A stretch of DNA of 64,000 nt, taken from Burkholderiaceae bacterium. GTDB taxonomy: Bacteria > Pseudomonadota > Gammaproteobacteria > Burkholderiales > Burkholderiaceae_C. Location of the stretch: assembly GCA_016790175.1 (NCBI GenBank), contig JAEUPI010000074.1, forward strand, positions 28,728 through 92,727, written 5' to 3'. The notes under the pieces were generated by a model. The model saw nothing but the letters and a program-made list of their open reading frames with translations, searched no databases and was not told the origin of the DNA. Both the position numbers and the translations under genes were made by a program. This document shows, piece after piece, positions 51,275-58,743 of the stretch. Position 1 is the stretch's first letter. Each line of letters begins with the position of its first letter.

Positions 51275-52060
51275 ATGAAGTCGAACGCTGCACCGGAAAG
51301 AGGCCATGACTTCGACGGACAGGTCGCCGTCGTCACCGGCGGCGCGCGCGGCATCGGCTGGGCCACCGTGCAGGCCCTGGTGCAGGGCGGCGCAAAGCCG
51401 GTGATCCTCGAGCGGGATGCCGACGCGCTGGCGCAAGCACACGACACACTGGCCCGGCAGGCGGTGACGGCCATGACCGAATGCCTCGACGTGACCGACA
51501 CGGCAGCCGTGGACGCCGCGTTCGCTCGCGTGGCGGCGCGCTTCGGCCGGCTCGACATCCTGGTCAACAACGCCGGCATCGGCCGACGCAAGCCTGCGGT
51601 CGATCTGAGCGACGCCGACTGGCAGGCCGTGGTCGACGTGAACCTCAACGCCGTCTTCGCCTGCTCGCGGGCCGCCGCGAGGTTGATGCTGCCGGCACGA
51701 CGCGGTGCGATCGTGAACGTCGCGTCGATGATGGGGCTCTCGGGCGGCGGCCTCTACCCCAACGCGGCCTACCATGCGACCAAGGGCGCCGTGGTCAACC
51801 TCACGCGTGCGCTCGCGGTGGAATGGGCGGCGCAGGGCATTCGCGTGAACGCGGTGGCGCCCACCTGGGTGCGCACCGACCTCACGCAGACGCTGCTGGC
51901 CGACCCGGCACTGCTGCGGCGGATCGAGGACGTGACACCGATGCGCTGCCTGGCCGAGCCATCCGACGTGGCCGATGCGATCGCCTTCCTCGCCTCCGAC
52001 CGTGCGCGCCTGATCACCGGGCACACGCTGCCGGTCGACGGCGGCTTTCTCGCGCAGTAG
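51275..52060 (+). CDS. Short-chain dehydrogenase/reductase
   Basis: A 261-residue classical SDR: VAVVTGGARGIGWATVQAL (cofactor loop), DILVNNAGIG, the catalytic Ser in IVNVASMMG, YHATKGAVVNLTRALA (YxxxK) and IRVNAVAPTWVRTDL. It is expected to act on a hydroxyl/keto substrate with NAD(P). A possible -10 element (ACGATAGG) is just upstream of ATG 51275. It converges on the MCE auxiliary lipoprotein gene with 31 bp between stops and is unlikely to belong with it. Substrate unknown. Confidence 0.9.
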   Translation: MKSNAAPERGHDFDGQVAVVTGGARGIGWATVQALVQGGAKPVILERDADALAQAHDTLARQAVTAMTECLDVTDTAAVDAAFARVAARFGRLDILVNNAGIGRRKPAVDLSDADWQAVVDVNLNAVFACSRAAARLMLPARRGAIVNVASMMGLSGGGLYPNAAYHATKGAVVNLTRALAVEWAAQGIRVNAVAPTWVRTDLTQTLLADPALLRRIEDVTPMRCLAEPSDVADAIAFLASDRARLITGHTLPVDGGFLAQ

Positions 52061-52091
52061 GTTGGCTGGAGGCCGCTGCCGGGATCGGCAG

Positions 52092-52709
52092 CTACGACGG
52101 CGGCGGTGCAGCCGCGCCGGTTGCGGCGCACCAGGCGCTCAGCTGCGCCAACGCCGAGGCGATGGCCTGGTTGGCGGCGATCACGCCGCCCGGCGCGTCG
52201 TCGCTGTCCGACACCTGCACGACCTCGAACAGGCGCGTGGCCAGCACCCGGCGCGACGCCAAGTCGACCAGCTGCGCGCGCAGCTGCAATTCCACGCGGC
52301 TCGGCCGCGCCAGGAAGTTCTGGCGCAACAACACGATCTCGGTATCGAGCCGCTGCGGGGCCGGCACGCCGCTGGCGGCCGTCACCACCGCGCGATAACC
52401 GGCGCTCGCCTCCAGGGTCTGCACGATCAGCGGCCACACCAGACGCGCCGGCGTGTCGACCCAGCGGTGCGTGGCGTAGCGCTCGAGGGCATGCGGCGTC
52501 CGCAGGTACAGCATCGCGGCGCTGTCGTAACCGGCCGCGGCCCGCGGCAGGCTGACCGCGAGCACGATGTCGCGCCTCGCCACGGTGGCCACCCCGGGCC
52601 GCGCATCGAGCAGATGCAGCGTCGGCTCCTCCGTGCCGCCCTGCGGCACCAGGCTGCAGGCATTCAACGAAAACAGGCCGATCGCCGCACAGGCGTTGCG
52701 TCGTTTCAC
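52092..52709 (-). CDS. ABC-type transport auxiliary lipoprotein (PqiC/DUF330-like)
   Basis: A 205-residue lipoprotein (GLFSLNACSLVP lipobox region), starting at GTG 52709, 3 bp after the MlaD gene stop. It carries the ABC-trans-aux pattern: LHLLDARPGV, DIVLAVSLPRAAAGYDSAAMLYLRTPHALERYATHRWVDTPARL and later EIVLLRQNFLARPSRVEL. Such proteins sit in MCE/Pqi systems and help move lipids across the periplasm. It is the last gene of the cluster and was assigned on pattern, not on a search. Confidence 0.82.
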   Translation of the reverse strand: MKRRNACAAIGLFSLNACSLVPQGGTEEPTLHLLDARPGVATVARRDIVLAVSLPRAAAGYDSAAMLYLRTPHALERYATHRWVDTPARLVWPLIVQTLEASAGYRAVVTAASGVPAPQRLDTEIVLLRQNFLARPSRVELQLRAQLVDLASRRVLATRLFEVVQVSDSDDAPGGVIAANQAIASALAQLSAWCAATGAAAPPPS

Positions 52710-52712
52710 CGG

Positions 52713-53681
52713 TCACTCCCCAGGGCCGCGCCGGGCCGTGCGCCGACCCTGCAGCAGCAGCGCCGGGTTGCGTTCCAGCTCGTCGGCCATGCGCCGCACG
52801 TTGCCGGTGAGTTCGCGCAGCTCGCCGATCAGCTCGCGCGTCTCGGCGAGCGTGCTGCCGGCCGACGGCACGACCTCGGCGCGGGCTTCGCCGATCGCCC
52901 GGCGCGCCGCCTCGAAGCCGGCCCCGGCGTCGGCCAGCGTGCGACGCGTGTCGGCGCTGGCCGCCGACACGTCGGTGGCCATGCGCTCCAGCGCATCGGC
53001 GGTGCGTTCGTAGCGCTGCACCATCTGCGGCAGCTGCGCACCCAGGCGCGCCAGCTGCTCTGCGGTGCGTGCGCTGTGGGCCAGCGTGGCATCGATCGCC
53101 GAGGTGCGGCCGGCCAGCGTGTGGCTCAATGCGGCCAGATCGACCAGCGTGCGGCTCAATGCGCGGCGGTTGTTCTCGTCGAGCACCGCGTTCAGGTTGT
53201 CGACGGCGCGCGCCAGGTTGGCCATCAGCACCGGCGCCGCCGTCTCCAGCCGTTCGATCAGCGACGCGTCGGAGGCGATCACCGGAAGGTCTTGTCCCGG
53301 CGCCGCCTGCAGCGCCGGCGACTCCTTGCGCCCGCCCTTGAGCTCCACGTAGGCGATGCCGGTCAGGCCCTGCGTCTGCAGCGTGGCCAGCGTGTCGGTC
53401 TTCACCGGCGTGCCGCGCTCGATGTCCAGGCTCACGCGCACCTGTTCCACGTTGCCCGGCGCCAGCATGATGCGCCGCACGCGCCCGACGTCGACGCCGC
53501 GATAGCGCACAGCCGCATTGACGTTCAGCCCGGCGACCGATTCGGTCATGTAGGTCTCGTAGGCGTCGTAGACCTTGCGCTGGTAGGTGCCGCTCGCGAT
53601 GTAGAGGCCGAGCCCGATGAGCGTCACCGTGAGCGCGATCACGAACGCCCCCACGACGGTCAGGTTCACCTTGTCTTCCAT
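52713..53681 (-). CDS. MlaD-like MCE domain protein
   Basis: A 322-residue protein with one N-terminal transmembrane helix (VVGAFVIALTVTLIGLGLYIA) and an MCE domain (VAGLNVNAAVRYRGVDVGRVRRIML..., GTPVKTDTLATLQTQGLTGIAYVELKGG). The C-terminal half is a long coiled-coil helix (NLARAVDNLNAVLDENNRRAL). MCE proteins form hexameric lipid-binding channels with their permease and ATPase. It overlaps the ATPase gene by 16 bp. ATG 53681 is the natural start. Confidence 0.9.
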   Translation of the reverse strand: MEDKVNLTVVGAFVIALTVTLIGLGLYIASGTYQRKVYDAYETYMTESVAGLNVNAAVRYRGVDVGRVRRIMLAPGNVEQVRVSLDIERGTPVKTDTLATLQTQGLTGIAYVELKGGRKESPALQAAPGQDLPVIASDASLIERLETAAPVLMANLARAVDNLNAVLDENNRRALSRTLVDLAALSHTLAGRTSAIDATLAHSARTAEQLARLGAQLPQMVQRYERTADALERMATDVSAASADTRRTLADAGAGFEAARRAIGEARAEVVPSAGSTLAETRELIGELRELTGNVRRMADELERNPALLLQGRRTARRGPGE

Positions 53682-54475
53682 GTCTGCTCTCCTGCCGCCA
53701 GGGCCGCCTGCTCATGTGCCGCACGCCCGCGCGCGCCGTGAAAGTACTGCCGCACCACCGGGTGCGCCGAATCCGAAAGCTGATTCATCGTGCCGAGGCC
53801 GACGATGCGGCCGTCGCCGAGCACGGCCACGCGGTCGGCCGTATGCCACAGCAGGTCGAGGTCGTGCGTGACCATCATGATCGTCAGCCGCAGGCCCTCG
53901 CTCAGGCTCTTCACCAGCTCGTCGATGCCGCTGGCCGACAGCGGATCGAGCCCGGCCGTCGGTTCGTCGAGGAACAGCAGCTCGGGGTCGAGCGCCAGCG
54001 CTCGCGCGAGCGCAGCCCGCTTGCGCATGCCGCCCGACAGCTCGCTCGGATACTTGGCGCCGGCATCGGGCGGCAGCCCGGTGAGCGCGATCTTCACCGC
54101 CGCCACTTCGCGCACGAGGTGCGGCGGCAATTCGGTGTGCTCGGCCAGCACCATCGCCACGTTCTCGGCCACTGTGAGAGCCGAGAACAACGCACCGCGT
54201 TCGAACATGACGCCCCAGCGCCGGCGCAGCGGCAGTGCGTTCGCATCGTCCAGGCCCACCACCTCATGCCCGAACACGCGAATCGACCCCGCCACCGGCC
54301 GCTGCAGCGCGATGATCTCGCGCAGCAGCGTGCTCTTGCCCGAGCCGCTGCCGCCGACGAGCGCGAACACCTCGCCCGGCATCACGCGCAGGTCCACGCC
54401 GTCGTGCACGGTGGCGCTGCCGAAGCGCGTGACCACGCCGCGCACCTCGATCACCGCTGCCGGTTCGCTGTCCAT
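53666..54475 (-). CDS. MlaF-like ABC transporter ATP-binding protein
   Basis: A 269-residue ABC ATPase: Walker A ALVGGSGSGKSTLL, Q-loop region, signature YPSELSGGMRKRAALARAL, Walker B LLFLDEPTAGLDP and the switch MMVTHDLD. This set, with the adjacent MCE permease and substrate-binding domain, fits the Mla/Ttg2 lipid transport class. The start ATG 54475 overlaps the permease stop (TGATG). Downstream it overlaps the MlaD gene by 16 bp, showing a tight operon. Confidence 0.92.
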   Translation of the reverse strand: MDSEPAAVIEVRGVVTRFGSATVHDGVDLRVMPGEVFALVGGSGSGKSTLLREIIALQRPVAGSIRVFGHEVVGLDDANALPLRRRWGVMFERGALFSALTVAENVAMVLAEHTELPPHLVREVAAVKIALTGLPPDAGAKYPSELSGGMRKRAALARALALDPELLFLDEPTAGLDPLSASGIDELVKSLSEGLRLTIMMVTHDLDLLWHTADRVAVLGDGRIVGLGTMNQLSDSAHPVVRQYFHGARGRAAHEQAALAAGEQTWKTR

Positions 54476-55626
54476 CACAGGTCCAGCCACAGGAAGACGA
54501 TCGAGAACAGCGCGTCGGTCACGATCACCAGGAAGATCGACTGCACGACGCTGATCGTGGTCTGCGCGCCCACGCTGTCGGCGCTGCCGCTCACCTGAAA
54601 GCCGCGGTAGCAGCCCACCAGCGCGACGATCAGCGCGAACACCGGCGCCTTGGCCAGGCCGGTCCCGTAGGAGCTGAGCTGGATCGCGTCGTCGAGCCGG
54701 TCGATGAAGGCCGTGGGGCTGACACCGAGCTTGAGCTGCGCCATCACCATGCCGCCGGCCACGCCCATCACGTCGGTGTAGACGGTCAGCAGCGGCATCA
54801 CGATCACCAGCGCGATCAGCTTGGGCAGCACCAGCAGCTCCTGCGCGCCGACGCCGATGGTGCGCAGCGCATCGATCTCCTCGGTCACCTTCATCGTGCC
54901 GATCTGTGCGGTGTAGGCCGAGCCCGAGCGGCCGGCGATGATGATCGCGGTGAGCAGCGGCGAGAGCTCGCGCAGCATCGCCAGCGCGACCAGGTCGACG
55001 ACGAAGATGTTGGCGCCGAAGCGCTGCAGCTGGTCGGCGCCCTGGTACGCGATCACGATGCCCATCAGGAACGACAGCAGCCCGGTGATCGGCAGCGCAT
55101 CCACGCCTGCGATCTGCACGTTGCGCAGGATGGGCCTCCAGCGCAGCCGGCGCGGATGGCGCAACGCGGCCAGCAGCGCCAGCGCGCTCTCGCCCACGAA
55201 GGCCAGCGTGCCCGACAGCCCGGCCACGCCGCCCCGGGCGAGTTGCCCGACGCGCACCAGCCACGGCGGCGTCGGCGGCAGCGGCGACTCGAGCGGGGGC
55301 TGCCGCGAGGCCAGCAGTTGCAGCAGCGCGGCATGCTCGCTGCGCAGGCCCACGAGCCGGGTCGTTCCACCGGCAGCCTGGCGCCGGGCCAGCAGCCGGT
55401 GCAGCAGCCAGGCACCCGACATGTCCAGCGCCGTCAGCCCCGAGCCGTCGAGCGCCAGATCGCCGCCGGCGGGCAGCGGCAGCGCAACCAGCCGGTGTTC
55501 GATCGCGGCCATCGTGCGCACGGTCCAGGCGCCGCCGCACATGAGCAGGGCCTCCGCACCCGCCGGTGTCTGCGGCGGCAGCATCAGCCGGATGTCCAGA
55601 TCGGCTGGCGCAGTGGGCTCGGGCAT
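54475..55626 (-). CDS. MCE-family ABC permease (MlaE-like) with N-terminal STAS-like domain
   Basis: A 383-residue permease. The first about 120 residues look like a STAS-type domain (ALLMCGGAWTVRTMAAIEHRLVAL, DGSGLTALDMSGAWLLHRLL). The rest has the MlaE pattern: ALPITGLLSFLMGIVIAYQGADQLQRFGANIFVVDLV, LSPLLTAIIIAGRSGSAYTAQIGTMKVTEEIDALRTIG (the EIDA motif), and about five hydrophobic helices. It is the channel of an MCE lipid transport system and is encoded 14 bp after a cytochrome c gene. Confidence 0.9.
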   Translation of the reverse strand: MPEPTAPADLDIRLMLPPQTPAGAEALLMCGGAWTVRTMAAIEHRLVALPLPAGGDLALDGSGLTALDMSGAWLLHRLLARRQAAGGTTRLVGLRSEHAALLQLLASRQPPLESPLPPTPPWLVRVGQLARGGVAGLSGTLAFVGESALALLAALRHPRRLRWRPILRNVQIAGVDALPITGLLSFLMGIVIAYQGADQLQRFGANIFVVDLVALAMLRELSPLLTAIIIAGRSGSAYTAQIGTMKVTEEIDALRTIGVGAQELLVLPKLIALVIVMPLLTVYTDVMGVAGGMVMAQLKLGVSPTAFIDRLDDAIQLSSYGTGLAKAPVFALIVALVGCYRGFQVSGSADSVGAQTTISVVQSIFLVIVTDALFSIVFLWLDL

Positions 55627-55640
55627 CCTTCTACGTCGCC

Positions 55641-56126
55641 CTACGGCGACGGCCGACCGGGACCCTGCGTGCCCTCGGAACGGGCCGCGAGATACGCGTA
55701 GATGTCGATCACATGGGCCGTCACGCGCGGTTCGCCCTGCCAGGCCGGCATCACGACCGCCCCTTTGCGCCGCTGCACCAGATCGTCGATGTAGGCCTCG
55801 CGCTCGGCGCTCATCGGGCCGGTTGCGGGCGATCCCGCCGAGGCCCATTCATAGCGCAGCAGCACCAGGTCGGCGAACTCGCGCGGGCCGAGCGTGCGCA
55901 CCCGGGCCAGCAGATCGGGCGCATCGTTCGCGCGCTGGCCCGAGCCGCTGCTGCCATGGCAGCGCGCGCACTTGTCCTCGAACACACGCCAGCCCAGATA
56001 GGCCGACCCGGCCGGCCGCGAGCGCTGCTCGAGCTCCTGCGCCGCCTTGCGGTTCTCGAACTCCACCGCGCAACCGGCCAGCCCGGCCAGGCACACGAGC
56101 ATGATCCCTGCGACGTTGTTCGGCAT
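55641..56126 (-). CDS. Lipid-anchored monohaem c-type cytochrome
   Basis: A 161-residue lipoprotein: signal VAGIMLVCLAGLAGC with a lipid-anchored Cys near 19, then FEDKCARCHGSSGSGQ with the single haem site CxxCH (about residues 54-58), and a C-terminal MPAWQGEP Met as likely sixth ligand. It is expected to transfer electrons in the periplasm. ATG 56126 has AAAGGAG nearby. Its placement directly upstream of an MCE permease, 14 bp away, is unusual and suggests a shared transcript. Confidence 0.88.
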   Translation of the reverse strand: MPNNVAGIMLVCLAGLAGCAVEFENRKAAQELEQRSRPAGSAYLGWRVFEDKCARCHGSSGSGQRANDAPDLLARVRTLGPREFADLVLLRYEWASAGSPATGPMSAEREAYIDDLVQRRKGAVVMPAWQGEPRVTAHVIDIYAYLAARSEGTQGPGRPSP

Positions 56127-56185
56127 CACCCGCTCCTTTTGCGGCCCATTCTGGCCAGCACACGGGCGCGCCGTCTTGCCAAAGA

Positions 56186-57658
56186 TCAGTTTTCGGTGCG
56201 GCCCTCCGAGGCATCGCCGGTGCGCACGCTGCCGGCACCCAGCCGCTTGGCGGCCCGCAGGGCCTGGCTCGCCTGCTGCATCAGCGCACGCTCGTCGGCG
56301 GCATGCTGCGGGTACACCGCCACGCCGGCGCAGGCGGTCACCCGCACGGCGCGGCCCTGCAGCCGCAGCGTCTCGTTCACCGCCTGCTGCAGCTTGCCCG
56401 CCACCAGGCGGGCGTCGTCGGCATCGGCCAGCTCGTGCGCGAGCACGGCGAAGGCATTGCCGTCGAGCCGGGCCACCACGTCGCTGGAACGCAACGCCTT
56501 GCGCAAGCGCTGTGCGGTCTCGCGCAGCAGCGCGTCGCCGGCATCGCGACCCAGACCCTCGTTGATGCGCTCGAAATGGTCGATGTCCAGCAGCAGCAAC
56601 GCGAATCGCCGCTCGTAGCGACGCGCCAGCTCGATCGCCTGTGCGACCAGGTGACGCAGCGCGGCGCGGTTGGGCAGGCCGGTGAGTTCGTCGTGCGTGC
56701 TCAGGTACTGGATGCGCTGCGCGGCCTGCTTCTGCGCGGTGACGTCGCGCGCGGTGCCGCGATAACCGATGCAGCGGCCGTCGCCGTCGACGGCCGGCTC
56801 GCCGTGGAACACGATGTGCACCATCGCGCCCTGCGCGTCGCGGCACACGGCCTCGAGATCGCGAAACGACTCCTGCCTCTCGAATTGCGCGCGACGCGCC
56901 CCCCAGTCGCCGCTGGCCGGCACCAGACCACTCACCTCCCACAGCCGCTGCCCGACGAACAGCGGCGCGAGTTCGCTGCCCTCGCGCGTGAGCCCATGGC
57001 CTTCGAAACGCACGAAGCGCCCCTGCGCGTCCTGTTCCCAGAACCAGTCGGACGACAGATCGGTCAGGCAGCGGAATCGCTTCTCGCTCTCGGCAAGCTG
57101 CTGCTGCGCCTGCGAGCGCAGCAGGAATTGGCCGATCTGCGCGCCGATCAGCGGCAGCCCGGCACACAGCGCCTCGTCGCGCTCGAAAGCGGCGGTGCTG
57201 TAGAGCTCCAGCACCGCCAGCACCTGAGCGCCGGCACTGACCGGCAGCGCCAGCGCGGCATGCAGCCCGGCACGCAGGGCGATCGGCACGCGCCGGTAGG
57301 TGGCATCGGCGGCCATGTCGGCCACCCACACCGGCGTGCCGCCGAGCCAGGCCGCACCGACCAGACCGGCCTGGTGCAGGATCGGCCGGCGGCCGTGGGT
57401 GTAGTTCAGGAACTCGTGGATGCCCGGCGCACCGATCCCCCAGGCGCCCATGCAGGCCAGGCGATCGGCTTCGTCGGGGTCGCGCACCCACAGCGTGCCG
57501 CAGGCCCAACCCATGGCCTCGCAGAATGCGCCGACGATGCGCCCCGCTGCCTGGGCCCGGGTGCCCGGCGCAGCCAGCGTCGGCGCGAGGCGCTCGTTCA
57601 CGTGCAGCAGCAAACCCAGGCCGGCAGCCTGGGTAAGCGCGCTCTGGTCGGCATGCAT
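56186..57658 (-). CDS. GAF-PAS-degenerate GGDEF signalling protein
   Basis: A 490-residue cytoplasmic protein: GAF-like domain (about 35-185, with GLHAALALPVSAGAQVLAVLELYS), PAS domain (about 190-310) ending in a PAC segment (GYRGTARDVTAQKQAAQ), and a GGDEF domain (315-475: YLSTHDELTGLPNRAALRHL). The active-site motif reads LDGNAF (about 398-403) instead of GGDEF, so it is probably not a working cyclase and may instead bind a nucleotide or partner. It opens the six-gene minus-strand run with the cytochrome and MCE genes, 59 bp from the cytochrome start. ATG 57658 chosen. Confidence 0.85.
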   Translation of the reverse strand: MHADQSALTQAAGLGLLLHVNERLAPTLAAPGTRAQAAGRIVGAFCEAMGWACGTLWVRDPDEADRLACMGAWGIGAPGIHEFLNYTHGRRPILHQAGLVGAAWLGGTPVWVADMAADATYRRVPIALRAGLHAALALPVSAGAQVLAVLELYSTAAFERDEALCAGLPLIGAQIGQFLLRSQAQQQLAESEKRFRCLTDLSSDWFWEQDAQGRFVRFEGHGLTREGSELAPLFVGQRLWEVSGLVPASGDWGARRAQFERQESFRDLEAVCRDAQGAMVHIVFHGEPAVDGDGRCIGYRGTARDVTAQKQAAQRIQYLSTHDELTGLPNRAALRHLVAQAIELARRYERRFALLLLDIDHFERINEGLGRDAGDALLRETAQRLRKALRSSDVVARLDGNAFAVLAHELADADDARLVAGKLQQAVNETLRLQGRAVRVTACAGVAVYPQHAADERALMQQASQALRAAKRLGAGSVRTGDASEGRTEN

Positions 57659-57780
57659 GACGCTGGCGAAGTGGCGGATCGGGACCCCGTTGTTTTCGGC
57701 ACGGCCGACCGGTAACTGAAGCCCCTGCCCGCCTCGGCTATCGTGTGGGTCCAACAGCCCTGGACCCCGGAGCCTCCCGC

Positions 57781-58689
57781 ATGGACGCATCGACGCCCTA
57801 CACACCGCCCAAGATCTGGGTCTGGAACAAGCCCAGCGGGGGGCGCTTCGCGAACATCAACCGCCCGATCGCCGGCCCCACGCACGACCAGGCGCTGCCG
57901 GTGGGCCGGCATCCGCTGCAGCTGTATTCGCTGGCCACGCCCAACGGCGTGAAGGTCACCGTGATGCTGGAGGAACTGCTCGCGCTCGGCCACGCCGGTG
58001 CCGAATACGACGCCTGGCTCGTGCGCATCAACGAGGGCCAGCAGTTCGGCAGCGGCTTCGTCGCGGTCAACCCGAATTCCAAGATTCCGGCGCTGATGGA
58101 CCGCAGCGACCCCGAGCGCCCGGTGCGTGTGTTCGAGTCCGGTGCGATCCTGATGTACCTGGCCGAGAAGTTCGGCCATGCCCTGCTGCCACCGCCGGGC
58201 CATCCGGCACATGCCGAGTGCCTGTCGTGGCTGTTCTGGCAGATGGGCGCGGCACCCTACCTCGGCGGCGGGTTCGGGCACTTCTATGCCTATGCGCCGA
58301 CGAAGATCGAATACGCGATCGACCGTTTCGCGATGGAGGTCAAGCGCCAGCTCGACGTGCTCGACCGGCGCCTGGCCGAGAGCGAGTACCTGGCGGGCGA
58401 TGCGTACACGATCGCCGACATCGCGGTGTGGCCCTGGTATGGCGTGCTCGCCAAGGGCCTGGTCTACGAGGCCGGCGAGTTCCTGCAAGTACGGGAGTAC
58501 ACCCACGTGCAACGCTGGACCAACCAGATCGCGCAGCGCCCGGCCGTCAAGCGCGGCCGCATGGTCAACCGCGTCTCGGGCGACCCGAAGAGCCAGCTGC
58601 ACGAGCGGCACGACGCGGGTGATTTCGACACGAAGACGCAGGACAAGGTAGCGCCGGCGAAGTCGCCCGGCGGTGCGTCAGATCAATGA
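57781..58689 (+). CDS. yghU: Glutathione-dependent disulfide-bond oxidoreductase, YghU-like
   Basis: A 302-residue GST-superfamily protein, similar in length to E. coli YghU (288). Motifs: PPKIWVWNKPSGGRFANINRPIAGPTHDQALPVGRHPLQLYSLATPNGVKVTVMLEEL (YghU N-terminus and thioredoxin fold), NPNSKIPAL (cis-Pro), VFESGAILMYLAEKFG, and YTIADIAVWPWYG in the helical domain. YghU reduces disulfides using two glutathiones. The gene starts at ATG 57781, 122 bp from the divergent GGDEF gene. A GGGTCC/GGACCC inverted repeat (57747-57767) lies in the leader. Confidence 0.9.
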   Translation: MDASTPYTPPKIWVWNKPSGGRFANINRPIAGPTHDQALPVGRHPLQLYSLATPNGVKVTVMLEELLALGHAGAEYDAWLVRINEGQQFGSGFVAVNPNSKIPALMDRSDPERPVRVFESGAILMYLAEKFGHALLPPPGHPAHAECLSWLFWQMGAAPYLGGGFGHFYAYAPTKIEYAIDRFAMEVKRQLDVLDRRLAESEYLAGDAYTIADIAVWPWYGVLAKGLVYEAGEFLQVREYTHVQRWTNQIAQRPAVKRGRMVNRVSGDPKSQLHERHDAGDFDTKTQDKVAPAKSPGGASDQ

Positions 58690-58743
58690 ACACGGCGTGC
58701 GCTGAACCGAGCATGCACCCAGCTGCATCACGGGAGGCGTTCG

